A DNA stretch of 64,000 bases. Origin: Mactromeris polynyma. Lineage: Eukaryota > Mollusca > Bivalvia > Venerida > Mactridae. Under the pieces are notes generated by a model. The model did not search any database, was not told the origin of the DNA, and saw only the letters and a list, made by a program, of their open reading frames with translations. Numbering within the stretch: position 1 is the stretch's first letter; the number at the start of each line of letters is the position of its first letter. Below are positions 1-12,867 of this stretch, in pieces. The stretch is taken from contig JASFXZ010000044.1 in NCBI GenBank assembly GCA_032209605.1, positions 2,108,001-2,172,000 on the forward strand, in the 5' to 3' direction. Position numbers and translations under genes: made by a program.

Positions 1-114
1 TAACACAAATTTAAGTTTTAATAAAGATTTGACGATCCATATTGCTGAAAGGTCCATTCTTGTACACTAAAATAAGGTAGCTAATTCATAATATAGAACA
101 CTTCAGAATTCAGG

Positions 115-1359
115 CCATGTCAGAATATATACCACCTTAATATTTAGGCTATCTTAGTCGATAGACAAACCTAGAATATAGACCACCTCAGAATATAGAC
201 CGCCTCAGAGTATAGACCACCTCAGAGTATAGACCGCCTCAGAGTATAGACCGCCTCAGAGTATAGACCTCCTCAGAGTATAGACCACCTCAGAATATAG
301 ACCTCCTCAGAGTATAGACCACCTCAGAGTATAGACCTCCTCAGAATATATAAACCCCCTCAGAGTATAGACCACCTCAGAGTATAGACCTCCTCAGAGT
401 ATAGACCACCTCAGAATTTAGTCCACCTCAGAGTATAGACCACCTCAGAGTATAGACCACCTCAGAGTATAGACCGCCTCAGAGTATAGACCGCCTCAGA
501 CTATAGACCGCCTCAGAGTATAGACCGCCTCAGAGTATAGACCTCCTAAGAGTATATACTGCCTAAGAATATAGACTGCCGTAGAATATAGACCGACATA
601 GACTATAGACCGCCTCAGAGTATAAATCGCCTCAGAAATGGACCGCCATAGAATATAGACCGCCTCAGAGTATAGACCGCCTCAGAATATAGACCGCCAT
701 AGAATATAGACCGCCTCAGAGTATAGAACGCCTCAGAATATAGACCGCCATAGAATATATACCGCCTCAGAGTATAGACCACCTCAGAGTATAGACCTCC
801 TCAGAATATATAAACCCCCTCAGAGTATAGACCACCTCAGAGTATAGACCTCCTCAGAGTATAGACCACCTCAGAATTTAGACCACCTCAGAGTATAGAC
901 CACCTCAGAGTATAGACCACCTCAGAGTATAGACCGCCTCAGAGTATAGACCGCCTCAGACTATAGACCGCCTCAGAGTATAGACCGCCTCAGAGTATAG
1001 ACCTCCTAAGAGTATATACTGCCGTAGAATATAGACTGCCGTAGAATATAGACCGACATAGACTATAGACCGCCTCAGAGTATAAATCGCCTCAGAAATG
1101 GACCGCCATAGAATATAGACCGCCTCAGAGTATAGACCGCCTCAGAATATAGACCGCCATAGAATATAGACCGCCTCAGAGTATAGAACGCCTCAGAATA
1201 TAGACCGCCATAGAATATATACCGCCTCAGAATATATACCGCCTCAGAATATAGACCGCCTCAGAATGTAGACTGTCTCAGAATATAGACCGCCATAGAA
1301 TATATACCGCCTCAGAGTATAGACCGCCTCAGAATATAGACCGCCATAGAATATATACA
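115..1359. repeat. 17-bp satellite array with 460-bp higher-order repeat
   Basis: About 70 tandem copies of a 17-bp unit close to GACCGCCTCAGAGTATA, with variants (CCACCTC, CCTCCTC, CCATAGA, AATATAG). A higher-order period is visible: variant landmarks recur exactly 460 bp apart, for example TAAACCCCCT at 351 and 811, ACCTCCTAAG at 541 and 1001, and GACCGACATA at 591 and 1051, so about 27 units form one higher-order block. The first ten bases of the unit (GACCRCCTCA) and the period equal those of the tandem units inside the MITE at 17401-17502, so this satellite may have arisen from that MITE family. No coding potential is seen. Confidence 0.95.
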
Positions 1360-1990
1360 TAATATATATATATAAAAAAATAAAATGGGTGGTTAACAAT
1401 TTTGAACAGCATAATTATATTCTATTTACAAAGAGTGTATTTTACACATAGAATTGACGATAATACGGCTATTTAGTTACGGGCAATTCTGGACTTTATT
1501 GTTGTCTCGAGCTGTAGAGGATCGTTAAATGCAGGTTTGATGTATGTAATCAGAATTTGAGATTTAAAAGACTTCGAGGAAGACTGTAAAACGTGGAGAC
1601 AATTTTAACATATCTGATGAAAGACAGTTATTTCTGACTTCAATTTTACAGTATAAGGTTTCGTTCTGAGAATAATTAAATTGCAATAAAGTTCTATCCG
1701 TCAGAAGATTGACACGATCAAAAGATGGCGTTTTAAGTGACTTATATTTATATCAGCCGTTAAACATGAGACTGATTTCTTTTGGTTGCTGTGCTTGGCC
1801 CGGGTGTGTTGGATATCTAGACTATAATTGTCGCACGTGTGAGATTTTCCTGTGACTTGGGGAAGAACAAGAGTTTAGTTAAAACATTTATATTTTTCAC
1901 CGATTTTTCAGTTAGTATTTACAACTTAATCACAATCGGTGTTGCTCTCTACGTTTCTACCCAGTACATGCGCCTGAAACAATAATTCAG
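1360..1990. other. Unannotated AT-rich spacer
   Basis: It begins with a short TATATA/poly-A patch at the satellite edge. The rest is unique-looking AT-rich sequence without a convincing ORF, splice pair or repeat. Confidence 0.5.
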
Positions 1991-2019
1991 AAAAGAATCC
2001 TAACAATTACGGAATTCGA

Positions 2020-2280
2020 ACCTTCTACTGTCGGATCGGATGCACAGCGCTGTACCCCAGGTGCACAATGCCTCCAAGACTGTACTGGTTTGGATCTCAA
2101 GAACGCTGGTCAAGTGACCTGACAGCTGTACATATTTAAGTTTACACTTCTTTAATTTACACCTAAGGCAAATCACTCTCGATGACTGCTTCCTCGGTTA
2201 CTAACCAGTACTCGCGGTTCGAACCACGAACTTCAGATCGGGAGTCAGGCGCTTTACCCCTCGACTACGACACCTCCCTA
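2020..2280 (-). repeat. Two degraded tRNA-like SINE heads (minus strand)
   Basis: Two reverse-oriented segments carry the complement of a pol III B box (GAATTCGAACCTTC near 2033 and GGTTCGAACCACG near 2215), each followed by a run that resembles the complement of a D-arm/A box (about 2085 and 2260). The acceptor stems do not pair, so these are SINE remnants and not tRNA genes. Family not identified. Confidence 0.45.
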
Positions 2281-2516
2281 ACTGAAAAACAAGCTCGACT
2301 GTAACACACACAAATAAACATAGTAATAATTGATACAGAGTGTAAATGAAATGGTTAACTGTTGTCTTTTCTAGAGAATCTCTCTATTACTTCATACTGT
2401 TCAAAACGTGTCAAAAAGCACAATATGTCACTCAGAGCACTGTATGTATTTGCGTTTATTTATCGTCGCCACCGGTTTCCTATATGGGCGACGCCTCCGG
2501 AAGAATGTTAGTCATT

Positions 2517-2735
2517 TTAGATTTTTGGAGGATAGTGCATGGTACAGAAGATGCCACAGTTCCAGAAGCACTCCTGGTTTGTTTTAGTTACCTGATGTAA
2601 AGCATCGTTCACGGGACATCGGTTTTTCAAAGTCTCATCCGAAAGACTGTTAGTACTGTCAGTGATGGAGCGGGGGATCGAACCTGCGATCCCTTGATTA
2701 CTAGTCCAGCGCGTTACCACGGATACGCGACTAAG
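2517..2735 (-). repeat. tRNA-derived SINE, minus strand
   Basis: Read on the minus strand, a tRNA-like head (2660-2735) has an A-box-like stretch, then B box GCAGGTTCGATCC. It is followed by a tail containing TTTCGGATGAGACTTTG and CGATGTCCCGTG (about 2616-2648). That type of tail is familiar from invertebrate tRNA SINEs; this is recognised from memory of the pattern, not a search. The small ORF covering it is incidental. Confidence 0.6.
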
Positions 2736-2739
2736 CATT

Positions 2740-4090
2740 AATGACAATAGTTGTATTTAAGTAAATGTTCACATAACATCCGTTCTAACTTTCGTATGAA
2801 ACAGTGGATATTACTGTCGGTATTCGAAGGGACAATGGATTTAAAGATGTTCAGATCTGCCGCTAGGCAAAACAGGATCATTCAATCAGCAGTGACTTCC
2901 AGTCTACCATTTACTTGATAAATGATCTTGTACCTAGGAATAGTTCGCCCAATTGGCTTTATAACACACAATAGAAATTGACTTGGTATCTCTGTATATT
3001 TCTATTAGACACAGAATGTCTGGCAAATCGGAGACTTGATCAAATTGTTTTTCAGCCCAATGACGAATTATTTTTCTAATGTAACTTAGAAAAAATGTCA
3101 GATACAAAACTATTGCCAGACGAATTTGATGGATTACAAGGCGGTGAAAAAATATAACAAATAAAAAATATCACGTCGGTTTTATATTCCTTCAACAATT
3201 CCGTCTGGAAACCTGATATGTTAAAATAACCATTTGGCGTTTTGTTGCATCAATTCGGAAGACAGAAATCATTTCGCTTCTTATGTACACTACAGTATAA
3301 AATGCATCTATGTTAGTGTTTCTCTTTATTCATTATATTAGTGTAATTCACAAGTAATATTATTTCTTATGTTAGATTTAATGCTCGCCGACCAATATCT
3401 TTTATCAATAATTGGATTAGCTGTATTTAATCGCGAAAACATGTTGCAGAATCGATCTACACCACGGTTGATAAAAACTTTTTAGACAGCAGACAATATA
3501 ATGTCAAACTGTTTGATGCACTGTAGATCAGGACCACCATGTAGGAAATCTACCAGCGGAAAATCAATCTCTGTCAACCTTTCATCCAGTTCTTTTGTGA
3601 TTATCCGAAAGGTATTATACTAATCGTTGGTTTCCGGTGTTGTGAATTGTGATATATTTTCTTAGAATGATCAATATTGAAGGCATGGAATAGAGGACGA
3701 TAAAAGACCTGATTTGTATTTGAATTATCTGATAAGAAATTGGTTTGTAGGCGAGGCGAGTCATTTATATAACATTTACGAGTATGCTGGGAAGTGTACT
3801 CTGTGTCCCCTGAGCTTACGGACTCGAATGATGAAATAAGAAATATTACGTTTATATGCGTTATGGGCTTTCATAGGGTTCATTATTCAATCCTAAAGAC
3901 ATATAAGCATTGGCCACTTAAATATTTATCTTGTATTTAGATACGCAATTAAAACACTGCACGTTTTTAATAGAAACACAACCGCCATTAGAGTTATAAG
4001 ACCCATAGCCAACACAACTGAAAAAAGGGGTCAAGAATTAAATGCCACTTATCAAGCACAAACTACCCAAAAGGCACAAGAAGACTTGAA
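2740..4090. other. Non-coding stretch, nothing recognised
   Basis: AT-rich sequence with stops in all frames. No splice-flanked ORF, tandem repeat or obvious inverted repeat was seen. Confidence 0.5.
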
Positions 4091-4096
4091 AAGATA

Positions 4097-4274
4097 CATT
4101 AAAACCTCAATAATAAGACCACCATTGGGACTCTTGAAAACTAGTCTTCTTATGGAGGTGGTCTTAATATTGAGGTTGAATGAAGAGCAACAGAGTGAAA
4201 GTGGACTTGACAATTGTGGTCTTAATTTTGAGATGGTCTTATTATTGAGGTGGTCATTAAGTGAGGTTTTACTG
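4097..4274 (+). mobile_element. MITE, CAGTAAAACCTC family, copy 1
   Basis: About 178 bp. The left end is a mutated form of CAGTAAAACCTCAATAATAAG (CATT instead of CAGT). The right end is GAGGTTTTACTG. The interior has alternating GGTCTTAATATTGAGG and complementary GACCACC words. The ends match copies at 7545, 12380, 23633 and 63806. Terminal CAGT is typical of pogo/Tigger-type Tc1-mariner elements, so a non-autonomous pogo-like element is inferred. The overlapping ORFs on both strands are by-products. Confidence 0.8.
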
Positions 4275-4342
4275 TGCATACAAAATAAACAACTGCCAAG
4301 GTATAAGGAAAAAGACACAAACATAATGAACATGGCCGCCTG

Positions 4343-5140
4343 AAATACGGAGAATTAAGAAATGAACGTTTACACTATTATTTCCTTCTATCAGGAAACC
4401 TCCGTCAACGAATACGTCTTTCAACCGGATGTATGGCTTGTTTTGTTTACGATAGTTTATTGAACGTCATCAACAGCTTGCAATGGTGAACGCATGGGCT
4501 GTTGTTGACATTTTGAATATTCGATTTATTTTCCTGGTTTCTTAAAACACAACATATTTGCATATACTGAATATGTTCACATAACAGAACAACTGCAGAA
4601 CGTGTCTTGTGCGTTGTATCATCTAATTGCAATTTATGAGGACATTCGCTCTGAGATATATCACCGTCGCCATAGTTCGCGCCGAAGATTTTCGTCCACA
4701 AATCAAAACAATCTTCAGGATGCCAAGGTTGCTATAGAAATATAATATTAATGTTCTCAATTGATATTTCTCGGAGAAAATATTGTGTTTTAAGTCTTCT
4801 CTGCATGCGCAATCCATTCTGATATTGAAAATAACCCCTGCACCAGGGTGACAAAGTTGTCGTCTGCTAATGTATCCGATTAGTTCCGATAAGATACGGC
4901 CGTGTGGAGACAATATTTTGTTTTCATGTTTCATTTACTAGGATGAAGGAGTCCATCACGAGAAAAAAAGTCAACTCATCTGTTTTCATCATATTTAGCT
5001 GTAGAAAGTCATGTTGTTGTTTTTCAGGAATATTAAAATTTATGAACTACCCACTCAGTTCGAGTGGAACAAGTTTATAGACATTTTTTTGCATAAATTC
5101 TGTTATTTCGTGGTATTTTAGAATCTCGGGTTATAAAGCT
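4343..5140. other. Non-coding stretch, overlapping minus ORFs judged spurious
   Basis: Two ORFs of 84 and 103 codons lie on the minus strand (4447-4934), overlapping in different frames. Neither has a recognisable domain, signal peptide or splice context, so neither is called as a gene. Confidence 0.45.
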
Positions 5141-5145
5141 ATATT

Positions 5146-5512
5146 TGGGGACCATTCTCAAAACTCGTGCATCTGATTGGTTGGGGACCATTTTCAAACT
5201 CGTGCATCTGATTGGTTGGGGACCATTGTCAAAACTCGTGCATCTGATTGGTTGGGGACTATTTTCAAAACTCGTGCATCTGATTGGTAGGGGACCATTT
5301 TCAAAACTCGTGCATCTGATTGGTTGGGGACCATTTTCAAAACTCGTGCATCTGATTGGTTGGGGACCATTTTCAAAACTCGTGCAGCTGATTGGTTGGG
5401 GACCATTTTCAAAACTCGTGCAGCTGATTGGTTGGGGACCATTTTCAAAACTCGTGCAGCTGATTGGTTGGGGACCATTTTCAAAACTCGTGCAGCTGAT
5501 TGGTTGGCTCTG
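5146..5512. repeat. 36-bp minisatellite, ~10 copies, carrying ATTGG boxes
   Basis: Ten tandem copies of a 36-bp unit: GGGGACCATTTTCAAAAC, then TCGTGCATCTGATTGGTT, with CATCTG changing to CAGCTG in the last copies. The unit length is divisible by three and lacks stops, which gives long open frames on both strands without implying a protein. Each unit carries one inverted CCAAT box (ATTGG), so the array spaces ten ATTGG boxes 36 bp apart. Confidence 0.95.
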
Positions 5513-5539
5513 GACTCAGTCTCAAATTGACCAGTGAAA

Positions 5540-7540
5540 AGGCTGCATAATGAGACTAGTCTCTGAAGTCAGTTTTGAAAACTTTGCCCGTGATCCTTGT
5601 TGATAAACACCTCTATTGTCATTTGCAGCCGAAATGAAAAGTGCTAAAGGAAAGACAAACGTAGCCATCAAACATCCTAGTCGAGTTATTTAACGTGAAA
5701 ATGGAACAATGTCATTTTGGCGCTAGCCTAGTCTAAATGTGTAACATACACGAGGTTGAAATATGTAATGTGCAATCTCCCCAGAACAACACGCTTTTTG
5801 GAGATTTGGAATTTTCGGCTTTTTTTAAAGGCGGTAACTTGATAGAAAACAATTACTGTGGGGAAATAGAAGATTGCTGGTTTGCATTGTATCTTCTTGA
5901 TATTACTACGAGTATAATGGTAATCAATTTTTCAAAGTTTTATCTCTTACATAGATAATAAGGGTACGGGTTGGTAAACTCCAATTCCATCTATCAGGTG
6001 TCGCATGTGGTGTTCAGGCACTCTGATGTGTGACTAGATTACGATTCAGACATGCGGGAATTAAAAAGACAGTTTTTTTTATCACGGAAACGAAATGTTA
6101 TAGCGACGGGAGACCACATCAACTGGCAGTTTGGTCAGGTACAACAATCTGTTACCGACAATGTACGCTTTTCCGAAATTGCTCTTCGGAGATGGCTGTG
6201 TTTCATCGACATTATAAAGTTTATTACCATTATCACATAAAACAATGGAATTGCAGGGGATAAACGAGTCAGAAACCAATTTTCCGATTGTCTGAGAGCG
6301 TTCTTTTCTTTCTTAGCTTGAGCGTCGATACGCATATTTATGTACGTTCAAGCAAAAACCTGTGTCATTTTAGAAGTATCCATAGACTGGAGACGTCAAG
6401 CCTCGTTTTGGTGTTGTCCGCGTCACGTGATATTTATAAAACAGAACAAAGCGAGATAATTGGAAAATGGTCTAATTTCAAATTATTTTCATGCTTTCTA
6501 TATAAAATTGACACGCTTATTGGTCCCTATGATATTACGAAGTGAAACAAATCCAGTAAATAAACAAAGTAAGATTGCATTCAAGTGTTTTTATGGATTT
6601 TTGCCCAGCAGATGCAGAATGCTAATTCAGTATATATCATACAAGGACAAACGTATTGGTGATTCGGTTTCAACCTTGAAAATGTTCAGTCAGCCGATTT
6701 GTGAAAAAAGGGCATGAAAAGGGATGCGCGCTATTATCCGGCGAAAGCTCGACACGTTGAGGATTGATAAAAAAACGCAGATTCAATAATGACATAGTGG
6801 CGCACAATTTCCCGCACAATTCCAAGCGACTGCTCAAATGTATTTAGTATAAATGTTCTTACAAACTTTCCGGATAAAATTATAGAGATTTGGGGAACTT
6901 CTTTTTTGCGCGCATTTATCAAGCTTTAGCGCGTATGACGATGGAACTTCTTGCCGCAAAACATTTATCAACCGCCGTATTAAAGATGAATAATTAATGC
7001 AGATCTGTGATACATGCTCTGGTATTTCTCCTTTTGCCCTTCTAATGGCGCATTAAATTTCCTTTCATTTAGAATCACATCTTGAAGTAAAATTTCTACC
7101 ATATTTCATCAGTTGCCCCGCAGCGTGAATCATGTGAACGCGTTCTATAAAAAAAAAACTTCCATTTTCTATGCATGCTATTTTTGAGATTTTATGAAAT
7201 TTTGACTCATGGATACGAAATTGCATAAATGTAATCTCTTAAACCTAGTAGAGGTATAAAGTGGTTCATTTATTTAGTTTTAATAATGATGTAGTTTAAA
7301 AAGATTTGACCATGTACCTACAAAGTGCTGTTAAAGTATGTAGGCCTTCTAATATATTACGTTCTTGACTGGATGTTATAATTATAATGCAGTTTTTCAT
7401 ATTTTCATATTTATTTATATTGCATCACTGTCGTTTGTCATGTGTGTTGTATTACTTCGTTTGACTTTGTTGTATGTATAAATGTACATGTACTTACTCT
7501 CAGAGTGTATCCATATTTGTATACATTGGATAATAAGTAT
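5540..7540. other. Non-coding stretch
   Basis: Only short ORFs below 90 codons, overlapping on both strands around 6030-6340 and without known domains. No tandem repeat or SINE seen. Confidence 0.45.
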
Positions 7541-7544
7541 TATA

Positions 7545-7715
7545 CAGTAAAACCTCAATAATAAGACCTCCCTTGGGTCACCCTTGAAAACTGGTCTTCT
7601 TATTGAGGTGGTCCTAATTTTGAGGTTGAAGAAAGGTCTAAACAGTGAAAATGGACTCCTTGAAAATTGTGTTTTCAAGGGTCCTAAAAGTGGTCTAATA
7701 ATTGAGGTTTTACTG
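7545..7715 (+). mobile_element. MITE, CAGTAAAACCTC family, copy 2 (intact)
   Basis: A 171-bp element with both ends intact: TA then CAGTAAAACCTCAATAATAAG-type left end, and GAGGTTTTACTG then TA at the right. The flanking TA on both sides fits a TA target-site duplication. This is the best reference copy in the window. Confidence 0.88.
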
Positions 7716-8009
7716 TATATTCTAATTGTGTTTGCTGATTTTTAGTCTCGCATAAATATTCCAAACAATGAGTGTAGGCCGACTTGGGTGTGTCGCCGAC
7801 GGTCGAGATACATTTTCCGACATTTTATGGATGGCATTCACCTTTCGATTTCAGAAACACTTAAAAATAATGAAAGTATTATTTCACGTGACAATGTCAT
7901 ATAACGCAAAATATTTCAATTCGCAGTGTAACAAATATAAATCACCTTTGAATATGTCCATGCATTCTTTTTCCAAATCAACTACCAGTATGTTAATCAC
8001 TAAAAACCT

Positions 8010-8245
8010 TTGTCGGACCGTATTTGGTACAAAAACGAATATGGTACAAATGTACCATATTCGGCCGAATATGGTACAAATGTACCATATTCGGACCGAA
8101 TATGGTACAATTTTCGACCGAATATGGTACAAACATTGTACCATATTCGGTTGGAATAAGTTTGTCTATGCTCGCCAAAACGTATTTGGTACATACCAAA
8201 AAAACTCATAAAATGAAAATGGCCTACGTATATGGTACATAAATT
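8010..8245. repeat. Left inverted terminal region with palindromic modules
   Basis: Contains a perfect 28-bp palindrome (8051-8078) centred on CGGCCG, plus further copies of TACCATATTCGG and CCGAATATGGTA up to 8150. Partial modules (GTATTTGGTACATACC, TATATGGTACAT) run to about 8240. The outermost ~40 bp is the inverted copy of 11890-11938. Confidence 0.85.
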
Positions 8246-8341
8246 ATGTATTTCTTAATAAATGAAATAGTCTGCCAATGTGTAAACTTTTTTTCAAACT
8301 CAAATACATTGTATTAACCTAATATTGGAAGTGACAAAAGT

Positions 8342-8409
<68 letters not shown>
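8342..8409. repeat. (ATC)n(GTC)n compound microsatellite
   Basis: About eleven ATC units switch abruptly to about twelve GTC/CGT units, ending at 8409. Confidence 0.95.
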
Positions 8410-8478
8410 AACTAGCAGTAACAGAAACAGCTAACCTAACCACACTTTACATGGATTTTGCTGGTTGTGTAACTGTTT

Positions 8479-8690
8479 CGCCGGCTAGCTCAGTCGGTTG
8501 CGCGTCAGATTGGCACGCAGGCGGCCTGGGTTCGATTCCCGGGCGGGCCAGATACTTTCGTGGAGATTGGTCACGAAATGATTTCTACGGCCATTCTTCC
8601 CCTACCGCTGTTTCAAGTAGGGCAGTTGTCAATTACTGGCGAATGTATCTGCTTAGTACTGGTTACTAAGTACTAGTACTCTAAGACTAG
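8479..8690 (+). repeat. tRNA-derived SINE, plus strand
   Basis: The head resembles a tRNA: A box TAGCTCAGTCGGTTG (8485) and B box GGGTTCGATTCC (8528). The T-stem still pairs (CCTGG with CCGGG), but the acceptor stem does not, so it is not a working tRNA. The body includes CCCCTACCGCTGTTTC and GGGCAGTTGTCAATTAC (about 8598-8635), a type of conserved body seen in bivalve SINEs as I remember them. It is inserted inside the inverted-repeat-bounded segment. Confidence 0.75.
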
Positions 8691-8862
8691 AGACGTGCTT
8701 GCTCCAGGTAACTCTGTAAAAGTTTGAGGATTATCGCATTTTGGTTGTGTTCATAGAGTGTGAACTTGTAAGGGTAAAGGTAGGCGAGCAAATCCATAAA
8801 GCGCGCCAGCGCTTCTTGGAAAATTTGATCGTTTAATACCCCTCGGTATTAATGCTTATATT

Positions 8863-8970
8863 TTAATACATTTTAATAATAATTGGTAGGTTTTGTCCAG
8901 ATATGATTGCTTTAAGCAAACGTCGTTGCAGGAATGTCGACGTCGCATTCGATTGGTCGAATGACGTCGC

Positions 8971-8979
<9 letters not shown>
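8863..8979 (-). CDS. Short divergent ORF (38 aa) sharing the MAD start with the F-box-like gene
   Basis: Starting at the mirror ATG in the left arm of the inverted repeat, the minus strand reads 38 codons: MADATSFDQS, then NATSTFLQRR, a hydrophobic stretch and a stop. Only the first three residues match the F-box-like protein. It may be a remnant of an inverted duplication or an incidental ORF. No domain is visible. Low confidence that it is translated. Confidence 0.15.
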
Positions 8980-9917
<938 letters not shown>

Positions 9918-10174
9918 AATATACATGTATATCGGTGTTTGGAAACCTGTTATGTTATTTTTGTGATTGATGATTATGTTCTTCTACCGGAAATTTGTTG
10001 TCATTTGCTCATTTAATGGTAACTTTTTACGAAGCACATTTGGGATATTTTGGCTGCTACTAAAATGAATGTATATATGTATATTATGTCTGGTCAAAAT
10101 GCTACAGTTGGATTAAAATTTAAATGCTGTTCTATGTTCTTCAATATTACTTTGAAAAATCCTGTCAGTATACC

Positions 10175-10180
10175 AATAAA
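10175..10180 (+). terminator. Candidate polyadenylation signal of the F-box-like gene
   Basis: AATAAA lies 258 bp after the stop codon, in a plausible 3' UTR, before the trinucleotide tract begins. Confidence 0.4.
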
Positions 10181-10244
10181 TGAAAAAAGTACAAGTTTGT
10201 TGAATCTCTTGAATGAAACAAATTATAAAATACAAAATGTAAAA

Positions 10245-11508
10245 TGAATATGTGATGATGATGATGACAAAACATTTGTGATGATGATGATGGTAAAAAA
10301 AATGTGATGATGATGGTGGTGGTGATGATGATGACAGTGGTTATGATGATTGGGGTTTGATGATTGTGGTGATGATGATGATGATAATGATGATGATGAT
10401 GATGATAACAAACGTTTTGGGATGATGATGACAGCGATGTTTATCGGACGATGATGATGGTTATAATGATGATGATAAGATTTTAGATGATGATGACGGC
10501 GATGTTTATCGGCAGAAGATTATGATAATGATGATGATGATAACAAAATATTTGTGATGATGATGATGGCGATGTTTATTGGCCGATGATGATGATGATA
10601 TTCTCATCGTCGTCATCATCATCACAACATCCTCATTATCGACCGAAAACATCGCTGTCATTATCATCACAAAAAAAACTTTTGTGATCACCATTACGAT
10701 CATGATAATGGATATGATGATGTTGGTTTTGATGGTGATGATGATGGTGGTGTTGGTGAAGATAACAACGATGATGATCATTGGGGTGTTGATAATTGAT
10801 GTGATGATGATGATGATGATGATGATGATAACAAACGTATTTTGATGATTATGACAGCGATGTTTATCGGTCGATGATGATTATTATAATGATGATGATT
10901 ATGATGACAAATGTGTTTTGATGATGCTGACGGCGATTTTTATCGGTAGATTATGATGATGATGATGTGCTGACCGTCGTTATCATCATTACAAAACTTT
11001 TGTCATCATCATCACCATCGACCGAAAAACATCGCAGTTATCATCATCACATTTTTGTGATCTTCATTACGATGATGATAATGGTGATGATGATGATGGT
11101 GTTGATGATGATGATGATGACCTTGATGATTGTGGTGATAATGATGGTGATGATGATGACAATGATGATAAAAGTTTGTGATGATGATGATGACGGTAAT
11201 TTTGATCGTCGTCATCATCATCAAAACTTTTGTCATCATCATGACGATGATGATGATAATGGCGTTAATGGTGACGATGATGATGATGGTGTTAATGGTG
11301 ACGATGATGATGTAATTGATGATGATGACAATGGTGATGATGATTGGGGTTTGATGATTGTGATGATGATAACTGCGATGTTTATCGGCCGATGATAATG
11401 ATTATAATGATGATGATGAAAAAAGTTTTTTATTATGTTGACGCCAATGATTACCGGCCGCCGATGATGATGATTATGATGATGATGATGATGATGCTGA
11501 TGATGATT

Positions 11509-11539
<31 letters not shown>

Positions 11540-11592
11540 CGATGATGATTATTTTCATGATGGTATTGATGACGTTGATGCAAATTGTAGTT

Positions 11593-11623
<31 letters not shown>

Positions 11624-11676
11624 CGATGATGATTATTTTCATGATGGTATTGATGACGTTGATGCAAATTGTAGTT

Positions 11677-11707
<31 letters not shown>

Positions 11708-11750
11708 CGATGACGATGATGATGATGACGATGACGATGATGAGTGTGTA
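10245..11750. repeat. Long imperfect GAT/ATC trinucleotide tract with mirrored blocks
   Basis: About 1.5 kb of GATGAT-rich sequence with recurrent landmarks such as GCGATGTTTATCGG followed by CGATGATGATG (10435, 10500, 10570, 10857, 10935, 11373). Inverted blocks read ATCATCATCA and CGACCGAAAACATCGC (10610-10660, 10975-11050, 11200-11235). Two ~68-bp direct copies sit around 11530-11700. All frames give poly-Asp, poly-Met or poly-His ORFs, which are artefacts. Confidence 0.92.
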
Positions 11751-11940
11751 CCATATTCGGAACGAATGTGGTACATTTTTCATCCGAATATGGTACAAGT
11801 TTGTACCATATTTGGTCAGGCATTTTACCCCAAAACTGCAGATACGTATATGGTACAATTAGACAGTTGTACCATATTCGGCCGAATATGGTACAAATTT
11901 GTACATATTCGTTTTTGTACCAAATACGGTCCGACAAACC
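11748..11940. repeat. Right inverted terminal region with palindromic modules
   Basis: Contains a 30-bp perfect palindrome (11867-11896) centred on CGGCCG, four TACCATATTCGG-type modules and variants. Its outer ~45 bp (to 11938) is the reverse complement of 8010-8050. Confidence 0.85.
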
Positions 11941-12379
11941 TTCATCTACCAGTATGTTAACTTAATCACTAAAACCTTCATCGAATTTCTGTTCTAAAAC
12001 ACACTTTCACATTTACCAGTTATGTTTATTAATACACTTTAAACCTCCGGAGCGAAATGAATGAATTTTGGTAAAAATAAACAAATGATGGATTTGATGA
12101 AATTCTCGCGTGTTCACAATTCGTTACCATGGCGACGATTTGAATTTGACTCATTGTTAAAACACTGGGTCTGCAATAAATGTACACATGATTGATCCTC
12201 ATCAACTGAATGTTTGTACGTACATCTATAAACGTAATGCATTGTTTCACAAACTATTTCATTTATTCGGTCTCGAGTTATGAAAAATGTACAATGGAAA
12301 GTAACAATCGGTTCACCTCGGTTATTTTCGCACTGTAGGGAAATTGCCGAGATGTTGTGATTGGTCAGTAACTCTATTA

Positions 12380-12451
12380 CAGTAAAACCTCATGATGCGA
12401 CCAACTCGATTTTAAGACCACTTTATGGCGGACCCATTGGTGCTTTTACTG
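12380..12451 (+). mobile_element. MITE, CAGTAAAACCTC family, internally deleted copy 3
   Basis: Only 72 bp between CAGTAAAACCTC and GCTTTTACTG, with TA on both sides. The interior is mostly lost. Confidence 0.7.
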
Positions 12452-12867
12452 TATATAAATAGCTCAGTCTCTGCAGCCCTTAATTTATAAAATGCCCAAA
12501 CTTCATTCGATTAATCTATGCATGAAGCCAAAACTATTTGGGGAACAATTATTCTCTTTATATTAATCGCAGTTTTTTTAACGTATTCTTTACCAAATTT
12601 TAATCCCACGCTTTATTTCCACTCAGACTGAAAGATCCAATTGAAACTTCATATCATTGTGCGAATCTAGCTTATCTACGTACATGTATAAATAAAGAAG
12701 CAGTTGGTCTTGTTTCGCTTTCATCTCTATTTGTGAGGTTTTTAAGGTTTGTATCCTTGACCACGAGCTAGGGTGAGCGATACGACATCCAGTATTCGTG
12801 AAACAACCATTCACACTGGCAGTTTGTAGAAATTGTCTTCATTTACACCATACAGGACACTCTCGAT

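Noticed and set aside
115..1359. CRISPR-like array
   Set aside because: The regular 17-bp repeats have no unique spacers, and the context is eukaryotic.
5145..5537. 130-codon ORF with WLGTIFK-type repeats
   Set aside because: A 36-bp minisatellite open on both strands. No sequence outside the repeat supports coding.
7768..8242. ORFs over the palindromic TACCATATTCGG region
   Set aside because: Palindromic repeats give mirrored YHIRPNMVQ-type peptides on both strands.
8479..8551. Functional tRNA gene
   Set aside because: A and B boxes and the T-stem are present, but the acceptor stem does not pair and a SINE body follows. The other tRNA-like heads fail in the same way.
10223..11937. Poly-Asp, poly-Met, poly-His ORFs
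   Set aside because: Translations of the GAT/ATC tract in every frame.
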